Of a stretch of DNA of 64,000 bases, positions 49,433-59,251 are shown piece by piece. Where the stretch lies: contig NZ_JAUSUT010000001.1 of the NCBI RefSeq assembly GCF_030814215.1, forward strand, positions 4,774,001-4,838,000, given 5' to 3'. Numbering within the stretch: the stretch's first letter is position 1; each line of letters opens with the position of its first letter. The notes beneath the pieces are model-generated. The model saw nothing but the letters and a program-made list of their open reading frames with translations, searched no databases and had not been told where the DNA came from. Made by a program: the position numbers and the translations under genes. This DNA is from Amycolatopsis thermophila. GTDB taxonomy: Bacteria > Actinomycetota > Actinomycetes > Mycobacteriales > Pseudonocardiaceae.

Positions 49433-49831
49433 GTGTCGGCAGGGCAGATCGCCGCGTTGATCGCCGCAGGAGCGTTCGTCCTGCTGGTGCTGCTGCTGGC
49501 GATCCCGTTGATCAAGCTCGGTCGCACGCTCGACGAGGCGACGATCGCCATCCGCAAGGCGCACGAGAACTCCGACCCGATCCTGCTGGGCGCCAACGAG
49601 ACGATCACGCACGTCAACACCCAGCTCGAGCGGGTCGACGGGATCACCGCCAACGCGCAGGCCGTCAGCGGCAACGTCTCCGCGCTGTCGTCGGTGTTCA
49701 CCGCGACGCTGGGCGGCCCGCTGGTCAAGACCGCCGCGCTGTCCTACGGCCTGAGCAAGGCCATCCGGTCGCGCCGCAAGGCCAAGGCGGGCATCGAGGG
49801 CAGGCACTCGCGGAAGCGGGGCCGCAAGTGA
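49433..49831 (+). CDS. DUF948 membrane protein
   Basis: 132 residues, GTG start with CGAGGAGGG upstream. One N-terminal membrane helix (AALIAAGAFVLLVLLLAIPL) followed by a coiled-coil like helical part (LDEATIAIRKAHENSDPILL) and a very basic C-terminus. DUF948 proteins are common next to alaS in actinobacteria; the role is unknown. Its TGA overlaps the next GTG. Confidence 0.88.
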   Translation: MSAGQIAALIAAGAFVLLVLLLAIPLIKLGRTLDEATIAIRKAHENSDPILLGANETITHVNTQLERVDGITANAQAVSGNVSALSSVFTATLGGPLVKTAALSYGLSKAIRSRRKAKAGIEGRHSRKRGRK

Positions 49832-50127
49832 AGCGACTGTTCTGGCTCGGCGTCGGCGTCGTGACCGGCGTCGCGTTGTCCCGCAAGGCCACCCAAACCG
49901 CTCGTCAAGCGTCGCCGGCGGGGTTAGCCTCGAACCTGGGTGACGCCGTGTCCGAGCTGGCCGGCGCCATCGGCACGTTCGGCGCGGACGTGCGCGCCGG
50001 GATGAGCGAGCGGGAACAGGAGTTGCGCGAGATGGTGGAGGACCGGTCCGGGGTGGCGACCCCGCGCCCCTCCGAGGGCCGGCACGCGGCTCGTCGCCCG
50101 GCGCGAGCTCGCCGGGCGGAGGGCTGA
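49828..50127 (+). CDS. small membrane-associated protein (DUF6167-like)
   Basis: 99 residues, GTGA overlap with the DUF948 gene. N-terminal hydrophobic helix KRLFWLGVGVVTGVALSR, a helical middle, and a basic, disordered C-terminus. The family name is from memory. The two proteins and alaS are a conserved actinobacterial neighbourhood. Confidence 0.78.
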   Translation: MKRLFWLGVGVVTGVALSRKATQTARQASPAGLASNLGDAVSELAGAIGTFGADVRAGMSEREQELREMVEDRSGVATPRPSEGRHAARRPARARRAEG

Positions 50128-50197
50128 CCGCGGCGCTCGCCGCCGCACCGCACCCTTCGCCGACGCCGCCGCCCCCTGCCACCGCGGCGCTCGCCGC
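50127..50197. repeat. 17-bp direct repeat upstream of alaS
   Basis: ACCGCGGCGCTCGCCGC occurs at 50127-50143 and again at 50181-50197, 54 bp apart, in the short gap before alaS. Possible operator pair or replication slip; no function known. Confidence 0.4.
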
Positions 50198-50223
50198 ACG
50201 CCTTCTCCCTTGAGGACTGACCA

Positions 50224-52884
50224 GTGGAAACACACGAGATCAACAAGCGGTTCCTGGCGCACTTCCAGGGCAAGGGCCACACCCTGGTGCCCAGTGCGTC
50301 GCTGATCCTGGACGACCCGACGCTGCTGTTCGTCAACGCCGGCATGGTCCAGTTCAAGCCGTACTTCCTGGGCGAGGTGCCGCCGCCGTACCCGCGCGCC
50401 ACGAGCATCCAGAAGTGCGTGCGCACCGGCGACATCGACGAGGTCGGCAAGACCACGCGCCACAACACGTTCTTCCAGATGGCCGGCAACTTCTCCTTCG
50501 GCGACTACTTCAAGGAAGGCGCCATCGCCAACGCCTGGGAGCTGATCACGAAATCCCAGGACGACGGCGGCTTCGGCTTCGACCCGTCGCGCATCTGGGT
50601 CACCGTCTACGAGCACGACTCGGAGGCGGCCGGCCTGTGGCAGAAGGTCGCGGGCATCCCGTCGGAGCGCATCCAGGCGCGCGACGGCCGCGACAACTAC
50701 TGGGACATGGGTGTGCCCGGTCCCGGCGGCCCCTGCTCGGAGATCTACTACGACCGCGGCCCGGAGTTCGGCCGCGAGGGCGGCCCGGTCGTCGACGAGG
50801 ACCGCTACCTGGAGATCTGGAACCTCGTCTTCATGCAGGACGTGCGAGGTGAGCAGAGCCCGAAGTACGGTCACCCGCCGGTCGGCGAGCTGCCGAAGAA
50901 GAACATCGACACCGGCATGGGCGTCGAGCGCGTCGCGTACCTGCTGCAGGGTGTGGAGAACGTCTACGAGACCGATCTGGTGCGCCCGGTGATCGCGCGC
51001 GCCGAGGAGTTCTCCGGCCGCCGCTACGGCGCCGACCACGCCGACGACGTGCGCTTCCGCGTCATCGCCGACCACGCCCGGTCCGGCGTGATGCTGATCG
51101 GCGACGGCGTGACCCCGGGCAACGAGGCGCGCGGCTACGTGCTGCGCCGCCTGCTGCGCCGCATCGTGCGCTCGGTGCGCCTGCTCGGCGTGCAGGAGCC
51201 GGTGCTGCCCGAGTTCGCCGCGGTCGTGCGCGACGCGATGGCGCCGTCCTACCCCGAGATCGCGCGCGACTTCGACCGCATCAGCGAGGTCATGCGGGTC
51301 GAGGAGGAGGCGTTCCTGCAGACCCTGACCAGCGGGTCGCGGATCTTCGACCTCGCCGCGGCGGAGACGAAGAAGGCCGGCGGCAGCGTGCTGGCCGGCG
51401 ACCGCGCGTTCCAGCTGCACGACACCTACGGGTTCCCGATCGACCTGACCCTCGAAATGGCCTCCGAGCAGGGGCTGTCGGTGGACGAGGACGGGTTCCG
51501 GACGCTGATGGAGGAGCAGCGCCAGCGTGCGAAGGCCGACGCGGCGGCCCGCAAGAAGGGCCACGGTGACCTGTCGGTCTACCGCGAGATGCTGGAGCGG
51601 CACGGCGAGACCGACTTCCTCGGCTACACCGATCTGCAGGCCTCGGCCAAGGTCATCGGCCTGCTCAAGGACGGCCAGGGCGTGCCGGTCGTGCGCGAGG
51701 GCGACAAGGCGGAGCTGATCCTCGACCGGACCCCGTTCTACGCCGAAAGCGGTGGCCAGGTGGCCGACACCGGTGTGCTCATCGGGTCCGCGGGCGAGGC
51801 CAGGGTCGTCGACGTGCAGAAGGTCGTGCCCGGCCTGTGGGTGCACCGGGTCGAGGTGGTCGCGGGCGAGATCGGCCTGGACACCGAGGTGACCGGGTCG
51901 GTGGACCAGACGCGCCGCGGTTCGATCGCGCGCTCGCACTCGGCCACGCACCTGGTGCACGCCGCGGTGCGCGGCGCCTACGGCCGCCGCGCCGCGCAGG
52001 CCGGTTCGCTGAACTCGCCGGGCCGCATGCGGTTCGACTTCACCACCCCCGGCCCGGTCTCCACCGACGTGCTGACCGAGGTCGAGGAGGAGGTCAACGA
52101 CTACCTCCAGAACGACGTCGAGGTGCAGGCCTACACCACGACCAAGGACAAGGCGCTCGAGCTGGGCGCGATCGCGCTGTTCGGCGAGAAGTACGGCGAC
52201 AACGTCCGCGTCGTGGACATGGGCGAGTACTCGCGTGAGCTGTGCGGTGGCACCCACGTGGGCCGCATCGGCGAGCTGGGCCTGGTGAAGCTGGTGTCGG
52301 ACTCTTCGATCGGGTCCGGTGTGCACCGCGTCGAGGCGCTGGTGGGCACCGACGCGCTCAAGCACGTGCGCAAGGAGCAGCTGCTGGTCTCGCAGCTGGC
52401 GAGCACCTTCAAGGTGCCCAGCGAGGCGCTGCCCTCCCGCATCGAGGACGTGCTGTCGCGCCTGCGCAACGCGGAGAAGGAGATCGCCCAGCTGCGCACC
52501 CAGCAGGTGCTCGGCTCGGCCGGCTCGCTCGCGGACAAGGCGGCCGACGTCCAGGGCGTCGCGCTCGTCGCCGAGAAGGTGGACGGCGACGTCGACGCGG
52601 GCGCGCTGCGCTCGCTCGCCCAGGAGGTCCGCAACCGGCTCGGCTCGCGGCCCGGTGTGGTCGCGCTGTTCGCGCCGCAGGGCGAGAAGCTCAGCTTCGT
52701 CGTGGCGACCACGGCCGCGGCGCGGGACAAGGGCTTCGCCGCGGGCAAGCTGGTGCCCTCGTTCGCCGAGGCCGTCGGCGGCCGCGGTGGCGGCAAGCCG
52801 GACCTCGCGCAGGGCGGTGGCAGCAACCCGGCGGGCATCGAGCAGGCCATCACGGCGCTGCGTGGCGCGGTCGCGGCGGGGTGA
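50224..52884 (+). CDS. alaS: alanyl-tRNA synthetase
   Basis: 886 residues, GTG start with TTGAGGAC upstream. Class II catalytic core at the N-terminus ([31 protein letters not shown]), the editing domain with its zinc motif ([12 protein letters not shown] and [13 protein letters not shown]) and the C-terminal oligomerisation domain are all present. It charges tRNA-Ala and hydrolyses mischarged Ser/Gly. Its stop overlaps the ruvX GTG. Confidence 0.98.
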   Translation: METHEINKRFLAHFQGKGHTLVPSASLILDDPTLLFVNAGMVQFKPYFLGEVPPPYPRATSIQKCVRTGDIDEVGKTTRHNTFFQMAGNFSFGDYFKEGAIANAWELITKSQDDGGFGFDPSRIWVTVYEHDSEAAGLWQKVAGIPSERIQARDGRDNYWDMGVPGPGGPCSEIYYDRGPEFGREGGPVVDEDRYLEIWNLVFMQDVRGEQSPKYGHPPVGELPKKNIDTGMGVERVAYLLQGVENVYETDLVRPVIARAEEFSGRRYGADHADDVRFRVIADHARSGVMLIGDGVTPGNEARGYVLRRLLRRIVRSVRLLGVQEPVLPEFAAVVRDAMAPSYPEIARDFDRISEVMRVEEEAFLQTLTSGSRIFDLAAAETKKAGGSVLAGDRAFQLHDTYGFPIDLTLEMASEQGLSVDEDGFRTLMEEQRQRAKADAAARKKGHGDLSVYREMLERHGETDFLGYTDLQASAKVIGLLKDGQGVPVVREGDKAELILDRTPFYAESGGQVADTGVLIGSAGEARVVDVQKVVPGLWVHRVEVVAGEIGLDTEVTGSVDQTRRGSIARSHSATHLVHAAVRGAYGRRAAQAGSLNSPGRMRFDFTTPGPVSTDVLTEVEEEVNDYLQNDVEVQAYTTTKDKALELGAIALFGEKYGDNVRVVDMGEYSRELCGGTHVGRIGELGLVKLVSDSSIGSGVHRVEALVGTDALKHVRKEQLLVSQLASTFKVPSEALPSRIEDVLSRLRNAEKEIAQLRTQQVLGSAGSLADKAADVQGVALVAEKVDGDVDAGALRSLAQEVRNRLGSRPGVVALFAPQGEKLSFVVATTAAARDKGFAAGKLVPSFAEAVGGRGGGKPDLAQGGGSNPAGIEQAITALRGAVAAG

Positions 52885-53372
52885 CCGCGCGCAAACCGGA
52901 CCGCCCCGGGGAGCACGATCCCGGGGCAGGCCGGCGGCTCGGCGTCGACGTCGGATCTGTCCGGGTCGGTGTGGCGCTCAGTGATCCGGCGCCCGTGCTC
53001 GCCACTCCTCTGGTTACCCTGTCGCGTGATGCGCACAGCGACAGCGATCTCGAGCAGCTGGCCGCACTGGTGGCCGAACACGAGGTGGTGGAGGTGATCG
53101 TGGGACTGCCGCGCACGCTCGCCGACCGCCACGGTTCGGCCGCGCAGATCGCCGCCGACTACGCCGACGCCCTGGCCGGGCGGATCGCGCCGGTCCCGGT
53201 GCGGCTCGCCGACGAGCGCCTCACCACGGTGAGCGCGTCCCGCATGCTGTCCCAGCGGGGGGTCAAGGGCCGCAAGCAGCGCGCCGTCGTCGACCAGGCC
53301 GCCGCGGTGGAAATCCTGCAGGCCTGGATCGACGGGCGCGCCGCCCACCGCGCGCGGGCAGGTGACGCGTGA
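52881..53372 (+). CDS. ruvX: YqgF/RuvX-type Holliday-junction resolvase
   Basis: 163 residues, GTGA overlap with alaS and GTGA overlap with mltG. The RNase H-like fold opens with [16 protein letters not shown] (catalytic Asp) and continues with [16 protein letters not shown] and DERLTTVSA. In bacteria it is a predicted resolvase or 16S rRNA processing nuclease. Position after alaS is conserved in actinobacteria. Confidence 0.94.
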   Translation: MTARKPDRPGEHDPGAGRRLGVDVGSVRVGVALSDPAPVLATPLVTLSRDAHSDSDLEQLAALVAEHEVVEVIVGLPRTLADRHGSAAQIAADYADALAGRIAPVPVRLADERLTTVSASRMLSQRGVKGRKQRAVVDQAAAVEILQAWIDGRAAHRARAGDA

Positions 53373-55039
53373 CCAACGAGCACCCCCCGCGCCCCGGTTC
53401 GCCCCGGCGCCGCGCGCCTATGCCGCCCCCGCCGCCGGTCCCGCCGCGCGGAGAGCGTGGCGTGCCGCCCCGCCGTCCCGGCGCGCCGCGGCACGCACGA
53501 CCCGAGCCGCCGCAGGCGCGACCAGAACCGCCGCAGGCACGACCCGCACCGCCGCCGGCACGGCCGGCACCGCCCGAACCGCCGCAGGCACGACCCGAGC
53601 CGCCGCAGGCACGACCCGAGCCGCCGCAGGCACGGCCGGCACCGCCCGAGCCACCGCCGCAGCCGGCTCGCCGCCCGCCGGCGCGCCGTCCGGCGCCGCC
53701 GGACCACGGCCTCGACCTGTTCGACGAGCTGCCGCCGCCTCCGCCGCGGCGTCCCCGGCGCCCGCAGCCGCCCGCCGACGAGTCGCCCACCGAGATCATC
53801 CACCTCGAGGACGACTACGAGTACGACGATTACGACGACTACCCGGAGAACGCCGAGGAGGAGCGCGCCGAGCCCGAGTACATCGAGCCGGCCGACCCGG
53901 ACGACGGCGAACCGGTCCGCACCGGCCGCAAGCGCGGGCCGCTGCGCTGGCTGGTCGCGCTCGTGGTGCTGGCGGTCATCGGCGGCGGCGCGTGGTACGG
54001 CATCGACGCCGTCTTCGGCTACGACGACTACGAGGGCGACGGCGAGAACGACGTGCTGATCGAGATCAGCGCGGGCGACTCCACCGGCGCCATCGGCCAG
54101 GAGCTGGCCGGCGCGGGCGTGGTGGCCAGCGCCAAGGCGTTCGTCAAGGCCAGCGAGGACAACTCGAAGGTGCTGAGCCTGCAGCCGGGCTACTACGTCG
54201 TGAAGACGAAGATGTCCGGCGCGGCCGCGGTGGCGAAGCTGACCCAGAACGGCTCGCGGGTCGGGGTGCTGCAGGTGCGGGCGGGCACGCAGCTGGACGA
54301 CATCACGCAGCCCGACGGCACGGTGACCCCCGGCGTGTTCTCACTGCTGTCGAAGGCCTCGTGCGCCGAGCTCAACGGCAGGAGCACCTGCATCCCGGTG
54401 GAGGAGCTGCGGGACACGGCGGCGAAGGCCGACCTGGTCGCCCTGGGCGTGCCGGACTGGGCGGCGCGCGTGGCGGGCGCGTCGGCCGACGCACGCCGCA
54501 TCGAGGGCCTGGTGACCCCCGGCGTGTACGACGTCAAGCCGGGCTGGACCGCGACCGAGCTGCTCTCGTCCGTGCTCAAAACGTCGGCGACCCGGCTGCA
54601 GGCCGCCGGGCTGGGCGCGACCTCCCAGTTCCAGGGCCGCACGCCGTACGAGACGCTGATCGTCGCGTCGCTGATCGAGCGCGAGGGCGTCAAGCAGGAC
54701 TTCGAGAACATCGGGCAGGTCATCTACAACCGGCTGGGGCAGAACATGCGCCTGCAGCTGGACTCGACCGTGAACTACCTGCTGGACAAGCCGGTCGTGA
54801 CCACGACCGACGCCGACCGCGAGCGGCCCGGCCCGTACAACACGTACAAGGTGAACGGTCTGCCCCCGACGCCGATCGGGGCGCCCAGCCCGGAGGCGAT
54901 CGAGGCCGCCGAGAAGCCCTCGCAGGGCAACTACGTGTACTTCGTCAAGTGCGAGAAGAACGGGTTGTCGTGCTTCGCGGCCGACCTCCCGACCCACCGG
55001 CAGAACCAGGACCTGGCGAGGGAACGCGGTGCCTACTGA
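53369..55039 (+). CDS. mltG: endolytic transglycosylase MltG (YceG-like) with repetitive N-terminus
   Basis: 556 residues. The N-terminal 150 residues are Pro/Arg-rich with RPEPPQA repeats and an acidic patch ([14 protein letters not shown]), then one membrane helix (about 192-212), so the catalytic domain is outside the cell. That domain has a LysM-like region and the YceG core with the catalytic Glu in [17 protein letters not shown]. It cleaves nascent glycan strands and sets their length. It overlaps ruvX and aroE at either end. Confidence 0.95.
   Translation: MTNEHPPRPGSPRRRAPMPPPPPVPPRGERGVPPRRPGAPRHARPEPPQARPEPPQARPAPPPARPAPPEPPQARPEPPQARPEPPQARPAPPEPPPQPARRPPARRPAPPDHGLDLFDELPPPPPRRPRRPQPPADESPTEIIHLEDDYEYDDYDDYPENAEEERAEPEYIEPADPDDGEPVRTGRKRGPLRWLVALVVLAVIGGGAWYGIDAVFGYDDYEGDGENDVLIEISAGDSTGAIGQELAGAGVVASAKAFVKASEDNSKVLSLQPGYYVVKTKMSGAAAVAKLTQNGSRVGVLQVRAGTQLDDITQPDGTVTPGVFSLLSKASCAELNGRSTCIPVEELRDTAAKADLVALGVPDWAARVAGASADARRIEGLVTPGVYDVKPGWTATELLSSVLKTSATRLQAAGLGATSQFQGRTPYETLIVASLIEREGVKQDFENIGQVIYNRLGQNMRLQLDSTVNYLLDKPVVTTTDADRERPGPYNTYKVNGLPPTPIGAPSPEAIEAAEKPSQGNYVYFVKCEKNGLSCFAADLPTHRQNQDLARERGAY
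53500..53655. repeat. 21-bp tandem repeat in the mltG N-terminus
   Basis: Repeats encoding RPEPPQA (21 bp) with variants RPAPPPA and [10 protein letters not shown], several nearly identical at the DNA level. In-frame length variation is likely between strains. Confidence 0.75.
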
Positions 55040-55877
55040 GCGCAGGGCGGCGGTGCTGGGCAAGCCGGTGGCGCACTCGCTGTCCCCGGTCCTGCACACC
55101 GCCGCGTACGCGGCGCTGGGCCTGGACGGCTGGACCTACGAGCGGGTCGAGGTGGACGCGGCCGGCTTGCCCGGGTTCGTCCGCGGTCTGGGCCCGGAGT
55201 GGGCCGGGCTGTCGGTGACGATGCCGGGCAAGCGCGCGGCACTGGAGTTCGCGACCGCGGCCAGCCCGGTCGCGGTGGCCGCGGGCGCGGCGAACACGCT
55301 GGTGCCGACCGCGGACGGGTGGTTCGCCGACTGCACCGACGTGGCCGGGGTCGCCGGGGCGCTGCGCTGCGCGGGCGGGTTCGCCGGTGGGGACACCGGC
55401 CTGGTCCTCGGTGCCGGGGGCACCGCCGCGGCCACCGTCGTGGCGTTCGCGTCGCTGGGCATCCGGCGCGCGGTGCTCGTGGTCCGCGACCCGGCGCGGG
55501 CCCGGGAGACGGTCGAGGCCGCCGGCCGGGCCGGGGTCGAGGCCGACGTGCGGCTGTGGGCGGAGGCGGACTTCGGCAAGCTCGCCGCGGACTGCGCGGT
55601 GCTGGTGAGCACAGTGCCCCCGCCGGCGGTCGAGGCGCACGCCGCGGAGCTGGCCGGGGCGCCGTGCGTGCTCGACGTGATCTACCACCCGTGGCCGACG
55701 CCACTGGCCGAAGCCGTCGCGGCGCGGGGCGGGCGGGCCGCGACCGGGCTGGACATGCTGCTGCACCAGGCGTTCGGGCAGGTCGAGCACTTCACCGGGC
55801 AGGTGGCGCCCCGCGAGGCGATGCGGGACGCCCTGCGTGCGGCGACGGGCGACATCCTGCCGCTGCCGCTGGACTAG
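55029..55877 (+). CDS. aroE: shikimate 5-dehydrogenase
   Basis: 282 residues, GTG start 11 bp inside mltG. The substrate motif GKPVAHSLSPVLH and the catalytic Lys in VTMPGKRAAL are at the N-terminus; the NADP-binding motif GAGGTAAATVVAF is central; TGLDMLLHQAFGQVEHFTG closes the fold. It reduces 3-dehydroshikimate to shikimate for aromatic amino acids. Gene order alaS-ruvX-mltG-aroE is the same as in mycobacteria. Confidence 0.96.
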   Translation: MPTERRAAVLGKPVAHSLSPVLHTAAYAALGLDGWTYERVEVDAAGLPGFVRGLGPEWAGLSVTMPGKRAALEFATAASPVAVAAGAANTLVPTADGWFADCTDVAGVAGALRCAGGFAGGDTGLVLGAGGTAAATVVAFASLGIRRAVLVVRDPARARETVEAAGRAGVEADVRLWAEADFGKLAADCAVLVSTVPPPAVEAHAAELAGAPCVLDVIYHPWPTPLAEAVAARGGRAATGLDMLLHQAFGQVEHFTGQVAPREAMRDALRAATGDILPLPLD

Positions 55878-55887
55878 CGTGGTCCCC

Positions 55888-56829
55888 ATGAAGATCGTGG
55901 TGCTGGACGACTATCAGGACGTCGCGCGGGGTCTCGCGGACTGGGACTCGCTGGGGGCCGAGGTCGAGGTGATCACCTCGTACCTGGGTGACCACGACGA
56001 GCTGGTGCGGCGGCTGGCCGGTGCCGAGGTCGTCGTCGCGATGCGGGAGCGCACCCGGTTCACCGCCGAGCTGCTGGAGCGGCTGCCCGACCTGAAGCTG
56101 CTCGTCAGCACCGGCCGCCGGAACGCGGCCATCGACCTCAAGGCCACCGAACGGCTGGGCATCACGGTGTGCGGCACCGGCTACCTGCCGCACCCGACCG
56201 CCGAGCACACGTGGGCCCTCATCCTCGCCGCGATGCGCCACCTGGAGACCGAGCTGGCCGCCATGCGCGACGGGGCCTGGCAGTCCACTGTCGGCATCGG
56301 GCTGCACGGCAAGACGCTCGGCCTGCTCGGGCTCGGCAACCTGGGGCAGCGGGTGGCGAAGGCCGGCCAGGCGTTCGGAATGGAAACCATCGCCTGGAGC
56401 CAGAACCTGACCGCCGAGCGCGCCACCGAGCACGGCGTCACCGCCGTGTCCAAAGAGGACCTGTTCGCGCGCTCGGACGTGCTGTCGGTGCACCTGGTGC
56501 TGTCCAAGCGCACCCGCGGGCTGGTCGGCGCGGCCGAGCTGGCCGCGATGAAGCGGGGCGCGCTGCTGGTCAACACCTCGCGCGGGCCGATCGTCGACGA
56601 GCAGGCGCTGCTGGACGCCCTGCGGGAGCGCCGCATCCACGCCGCGCTGGACGTCTACGACATCGAACCGCTGCCCGCCGACCACCCCCTGCGGGCGATG
56701 CGCAACGCGACGCTGACCCCGCACCTGGGTTACGTCACGCGCGAGGTGTACGAGATCTTCTACCGCGACGCGGTCGAGGACATCGCGGCCTGGCAGGCCG
56801 GGAACCCGGTCCGCGTCATGACCTTGTGA
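55888..56829 (+). CDS. D-isomer 2-hydroxyacid dehydrogenase
   Basis: 313 residues. NAD-binding motif GLLGLGNLGQRVAKAGQAFG, the catalytic Arg in NTSRGPIVDEQAL, the Glu/Asp region ALDVYDIEPL and His in TPHLGYVTREVYE are intact. Reduces 2-oxoacids or oxidises D-2-hydroxyacids; substrate unknown. It begins 10 bp after aroE and converges with the serine hydrolase gene. Confidence 0.9.
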   Translation: MKIVVLDDYQDVARGLADWDSLGAEVEVITSYLGDHDELVRRLAGAEVVVAMRERTRFTAELLERLPDLKLLVSTGRRNAAIDLKATERLGITVCGTGYLPHPTAEHTWALILAAMRHLETELAAMRDGAWQSTVGIGLHGKTLGLLGLGNLGQRVAKAGQAFGMETIAWSQNLTAERATEHGVTAVSKEDLFARSDVLSVHLVLSKRTRGLVGAAELAAMKRGALLVNTSRGPIVDEQALLDALRERRIHAALDVYDIEPLPADHPLRAMRNATLTPHLGYVTREVYEIFYRDAVEDIAAWQAGNPVRVMTL

Positions 56830-56862
56830 GGCGGGGCGCCTCTCCGCGGAGCGGGGGCGTGA

Positions 56863-57678
56863 TCAGCCGCGGAGTTCGGCGAGCACCGCGTCGGTGAAGG
56901 GCGGCCACGCCTCGATCGCCCAGGGGCCGAAGTCCAGGTCCGTCAGCACGACGCATGCGGCGCGCGCGTCGGGGTCGACCCACAGGAACGTGCCGGACTG
57001 GCCGAAGTGCCCGAAGGTGCGGGGCGAGCTGGACGCACCCGTCCAGTGTGGACCCTTGTGGTCCCGGATCTCGAAGCCCAGCCCCCAGTCGTTGGGCTTC
57101 TGGTGCCCCAGGCCCGGCAGCACGCCGTTCAGCCCGGGGAACGCGACCGTCGTCGCCCCGGCCAGCGTCGCCGGGTCGAGCAGTTTCGGCGCCTGCAGCT
57201 CCGCCGCGAACCGCACCAGGTCGTCCACACTGGACACCCCGCCCGCGCCGGGCGAGCCCTCCAGCCGGGTCGCGGTCATCCCGAGCGGGGCCAGCAGCGC
57301 CTCGGACAGGTAGTCGGCGAACGGAATTCCCGAATGCTCGGCCAGCGTGTCGCCCAGGACCTGGAACCCGGCGTTGGAGTACATGCGCCGGGTGCCCGGC
57401 CGGGCCATCACGCGGTCGGAGTCGAAGCCGAGCCCCGCGGTGTGCGCGAGCAGGTGCCGGACGGTCGCCCCCTCCGGCCCGGCCGGCGTGTCGAGCTCCA
57501 CCACGCCCTCCTCGATCGCGATCAGCGCCGTGTAGGCGGTGAGCAGCTTGGTCACCGAGGCCAGCCGGAACGTGCGGGCGGTGTCGCCGTGGCTGCCCGC
57601 CACGGTCCCGTCGGCCCGCACCACGGCCGCCGCCGCGTGCGGGGCCGGCCACTTCTCGATCTGCTCCAGGCTGCGCAT
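56863..57678 (-). CDS. beta-lactamase-fold serine hydrolase (class C/esterase type)
   Basis: 271 residues, no signal peptide, so cytosolic. SxxK is Ser41-Val-Thr-Lys44 and the YxN motif is YSN in RRMYSNAGFQ; a third motif HFGQSGTFLW is present in place of KTG. Such proteins are esterases or D-aminopeptidases rather than antibiotic-degrading enzymes. It lies on the same strand as, and beyond the terminator of, the PTS operon. Confidence 0.87.
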   Translation of the reverse strand: MRSLEQIEKWPAPHAAAAVVRADGTVAGSHGDTARTFRLASVTKLLTAYTALIAIEEGVVELDTPAGPEGATVRHLLAHTAGLGFDSDRVMARPGTRRMYSNAGFQVLGDTLAEHSGIPFADYLSEALLAPLGMTATRLEGSPGAGGVSSVDDLVRFAAELQAPKLLDPATLAGATTVAFPGLNGVLPGLGHQKPNDWGLGFEIRDHKGPHWTGASSSPRTFGHFGQSGTFLWVDPDARAACVVLTDLDFGPWAIEAWPPFTDAVLAELRG

Positions 57679-57692
57679 GGGCCCAGCCTAAA

Positions 57693-57725
57693 CGGCGGCC
57701 GCCCCGGCACCCGGGACAGCCGCCG
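57693..57725 (-). terminator. hairpin downstream of ptsH
   Basis: CGGCGGC (57693-57699) and GCCGCCG (57719-57725) pair to a 7-bp stem, about 7 bp beyond the ptsH stop and before the serine hydrolase start. Loop of 19 nt, itself able to fold. Confidence 0.5.
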
Positions 57726-57731
57726 CCTCGA

Positions 57732-57998
57732 TCAGGCGTCCAGGTCGCCGGCGACGAGTTCGGCGACGGCGTCGACCGCCGCCTGCGCCCCGTCGCCCTC
57801 GGCGGCGATGACCACCTCGTCACCGTGTCCCGCGGCCAGCGTCATGAGGCTGAGCAGGCTCCCGGCCGGCACCGGGGCGGCGCCGTCCTTGGCGATCGTC
57901 ACCGGCACCGCCTGGGCGGCCGCGGTCTTCGCGACCAGCGCGGCGGGCCGGGCGTGCAGGCCCACCTTGCTCGCGACCGTCACACGTCGTTGCGGCAT
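57732..57998 (-). CDS. ptsH: PTS phosphocarrier protein HPr
   Basis: 88 residues; the phosphorylated His15 is in KVGLHARPAALVAK. The regulatory Ser region is VPAGSLLSLMTL. It passes phosphate from enzyme I to the EIIA protein in the cytosol. It is the third gene of a GntR-EIIC-HPr operon (11 bp after the EIIC stop), with GAGGGAAG as ribosome site. Enzyme I (ptsI) is not in the window. Confidence 0.95.
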   Translation of the reverse strand: MPQRRVTVASKVGLHARPAALVAKTAAAQAVPVTIAKDGAAPVPAGSLLSLMTLAAGHGDEVVIAAEGDGAQAAVDAVAELVAGDLDA

Positions 57999-58009
57999 GT
58001 CTTCCTCCC

Positions 58010-59251
58010 TCAGCTGTTGGCCGTGCGGGCGTCGGCGGCCTCGGCCGGAGCGTCGGCGTCGTCCTCCCGGCCCGGCGTGCGCAGGTTCCACTTCGTGATG
58101 ACCCACTTGAACAGGAAGTAGTAGATCACCGCGTAGACCAGGCCGATCGGGATCAGCAGCCACGCGCGGTGCGCCGCCGGTGCCGTCGAGTTCAGCGCGA
58201 AGTCGATCGCGCCGGCCGAGAACGAGAACCCGAGGTGGATGTCCAGCGCGTTGCAGATCGCCAGCGACAGGCCGGTCAGCACCGCGTGGATGAGGTACAG
58301 CGGCCACGCCACGAACATGAACGCGAACTCGATCGGCTCGGTCACACCGGTCAGGAACGAGGTGAACGCACCGGCGATCATGATGCCGCCGACCACCTTG
58401 CGCTGACCCGGCCGCGCGGTCCGCCAGATCGCCAGCGCGGCGGCGGGCAGCGCGAACATGAAGACCGGGAAGAAGCCGGTGGTGAACGTGCCCGCGGTCG
58501 GGTCGCCGTCGAAGAACTTGGTGATGTCACCGCCGTCGAAGATGAACCACACCGGCACGTTGATCAGCTGGTGCAGGCCGACCGGCAGCAGCAGGCGGTT
58601 GAGCACACCGTAGACCCCGCCGCCGGCGATGTCGTTGCCGGTCACCGCGTCACCGAGCCACTGGATGCCGTTGTCGACCGCGGGGAAGATCAGGCCGAAC
58701 ACGACGGCGATCAGCAGCAGCACCACCGAGTTGATGATCGGCACGAACCGGCGGCCACCGAAGAACGCCAGGTACGGCGGCAGCTTCACGCGGTGGAAGC
58801 GCTGCCACAGCACCGCGGTGACCAGGCCGACGACGATGCCGCCCAGCACGCTGTAGGGCCAGCGGATCGGCTGCAGCCACCAGCCCTCCTTGAACCCGTC
58901 CAGCTCGTTGACCGGCGCGAACACCTGCACGACCTTGTTGAACACGACGAATCCGACGACGGCGGCGACACCGGTCGAGCCATCGCCCTTGCGCGCGAAG
59001 CCGACGGCGATGCCGACCGCGAACAGCAGCGGCAGCCAGTCGAACAGGCCACCGCCCGCGGCGCCGAGCACGGCGGCGACCTTGTCCCAGCCCAGGCCGT
59101 CCTTGCCGAGCAGGTCGTCCTGCCCGAGCCGGCTCAGCAGGCCGGCGGCCGGCAGCGTGGCGATGGGCAGCATGAGGCTGCGGCCGAAGCGCTGCAGCCC
59201 CGCCATCCCCCTGCCTTTTCCTCGTGTTCCATCAGCGACGGTGGCGCTCAC
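58010..59251 (-). CDS. PTS N-acetylglucosamine/glucose-type permease EIIC
   Basis: 413 residues, GTG start with GGAGGTAACCC upstream, overlapping the GntR stop. About ten helices; the signature LNRLLLPVGLHQLINVPVWF and the conserved GVTEPIEFAFMFVAWPLYLI are typical of GlcNAc/glucose-family EIIC proteins. It moves the sugar across the membrane; EIIB and EIIA are separate genes at 60.2-60.9 kb, the actinobacterial arrangement (NagE2/NagF/Crr of Streptomyces). Confidence 0.93.
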   Translation of the reverse strand: MSATVADGTRGKGRGMAGLQRFGRSLMLPIATLPAAGLLSRLGQDDLLGKDGLGWDKVAAVLGAAGGGLFDWLPLLFAVGIAVGFARKGDGSTGVAAVVGFVVFNKVVQVFAPVNELDGFKEGWWLQPIRWPYSVLGGIVVGLVTAVLWQRFHRVKLPPYLAFFGGRRFVPIINSVVLLLIAVVFGLIFPAVDNGIQWLGDAVTGNDIAGGGVYGVLNRLLLPVGLHQLINVPVWFIFDGGDITKFFDGDPTAGTFTTGFFPVFMFALPAAALAIWRTARPGQRKVVGGIMIAGAFTSFLTGVTEPIEFAFMFVAWPLYLIHAVLTGLSLAICNALDIHLGFSFSAGAIDFALNSTAPAAHRAWLLIPIGLVYAVIYYFLFKWVITKWNLRTPGREDDADAPAEAADARTANS

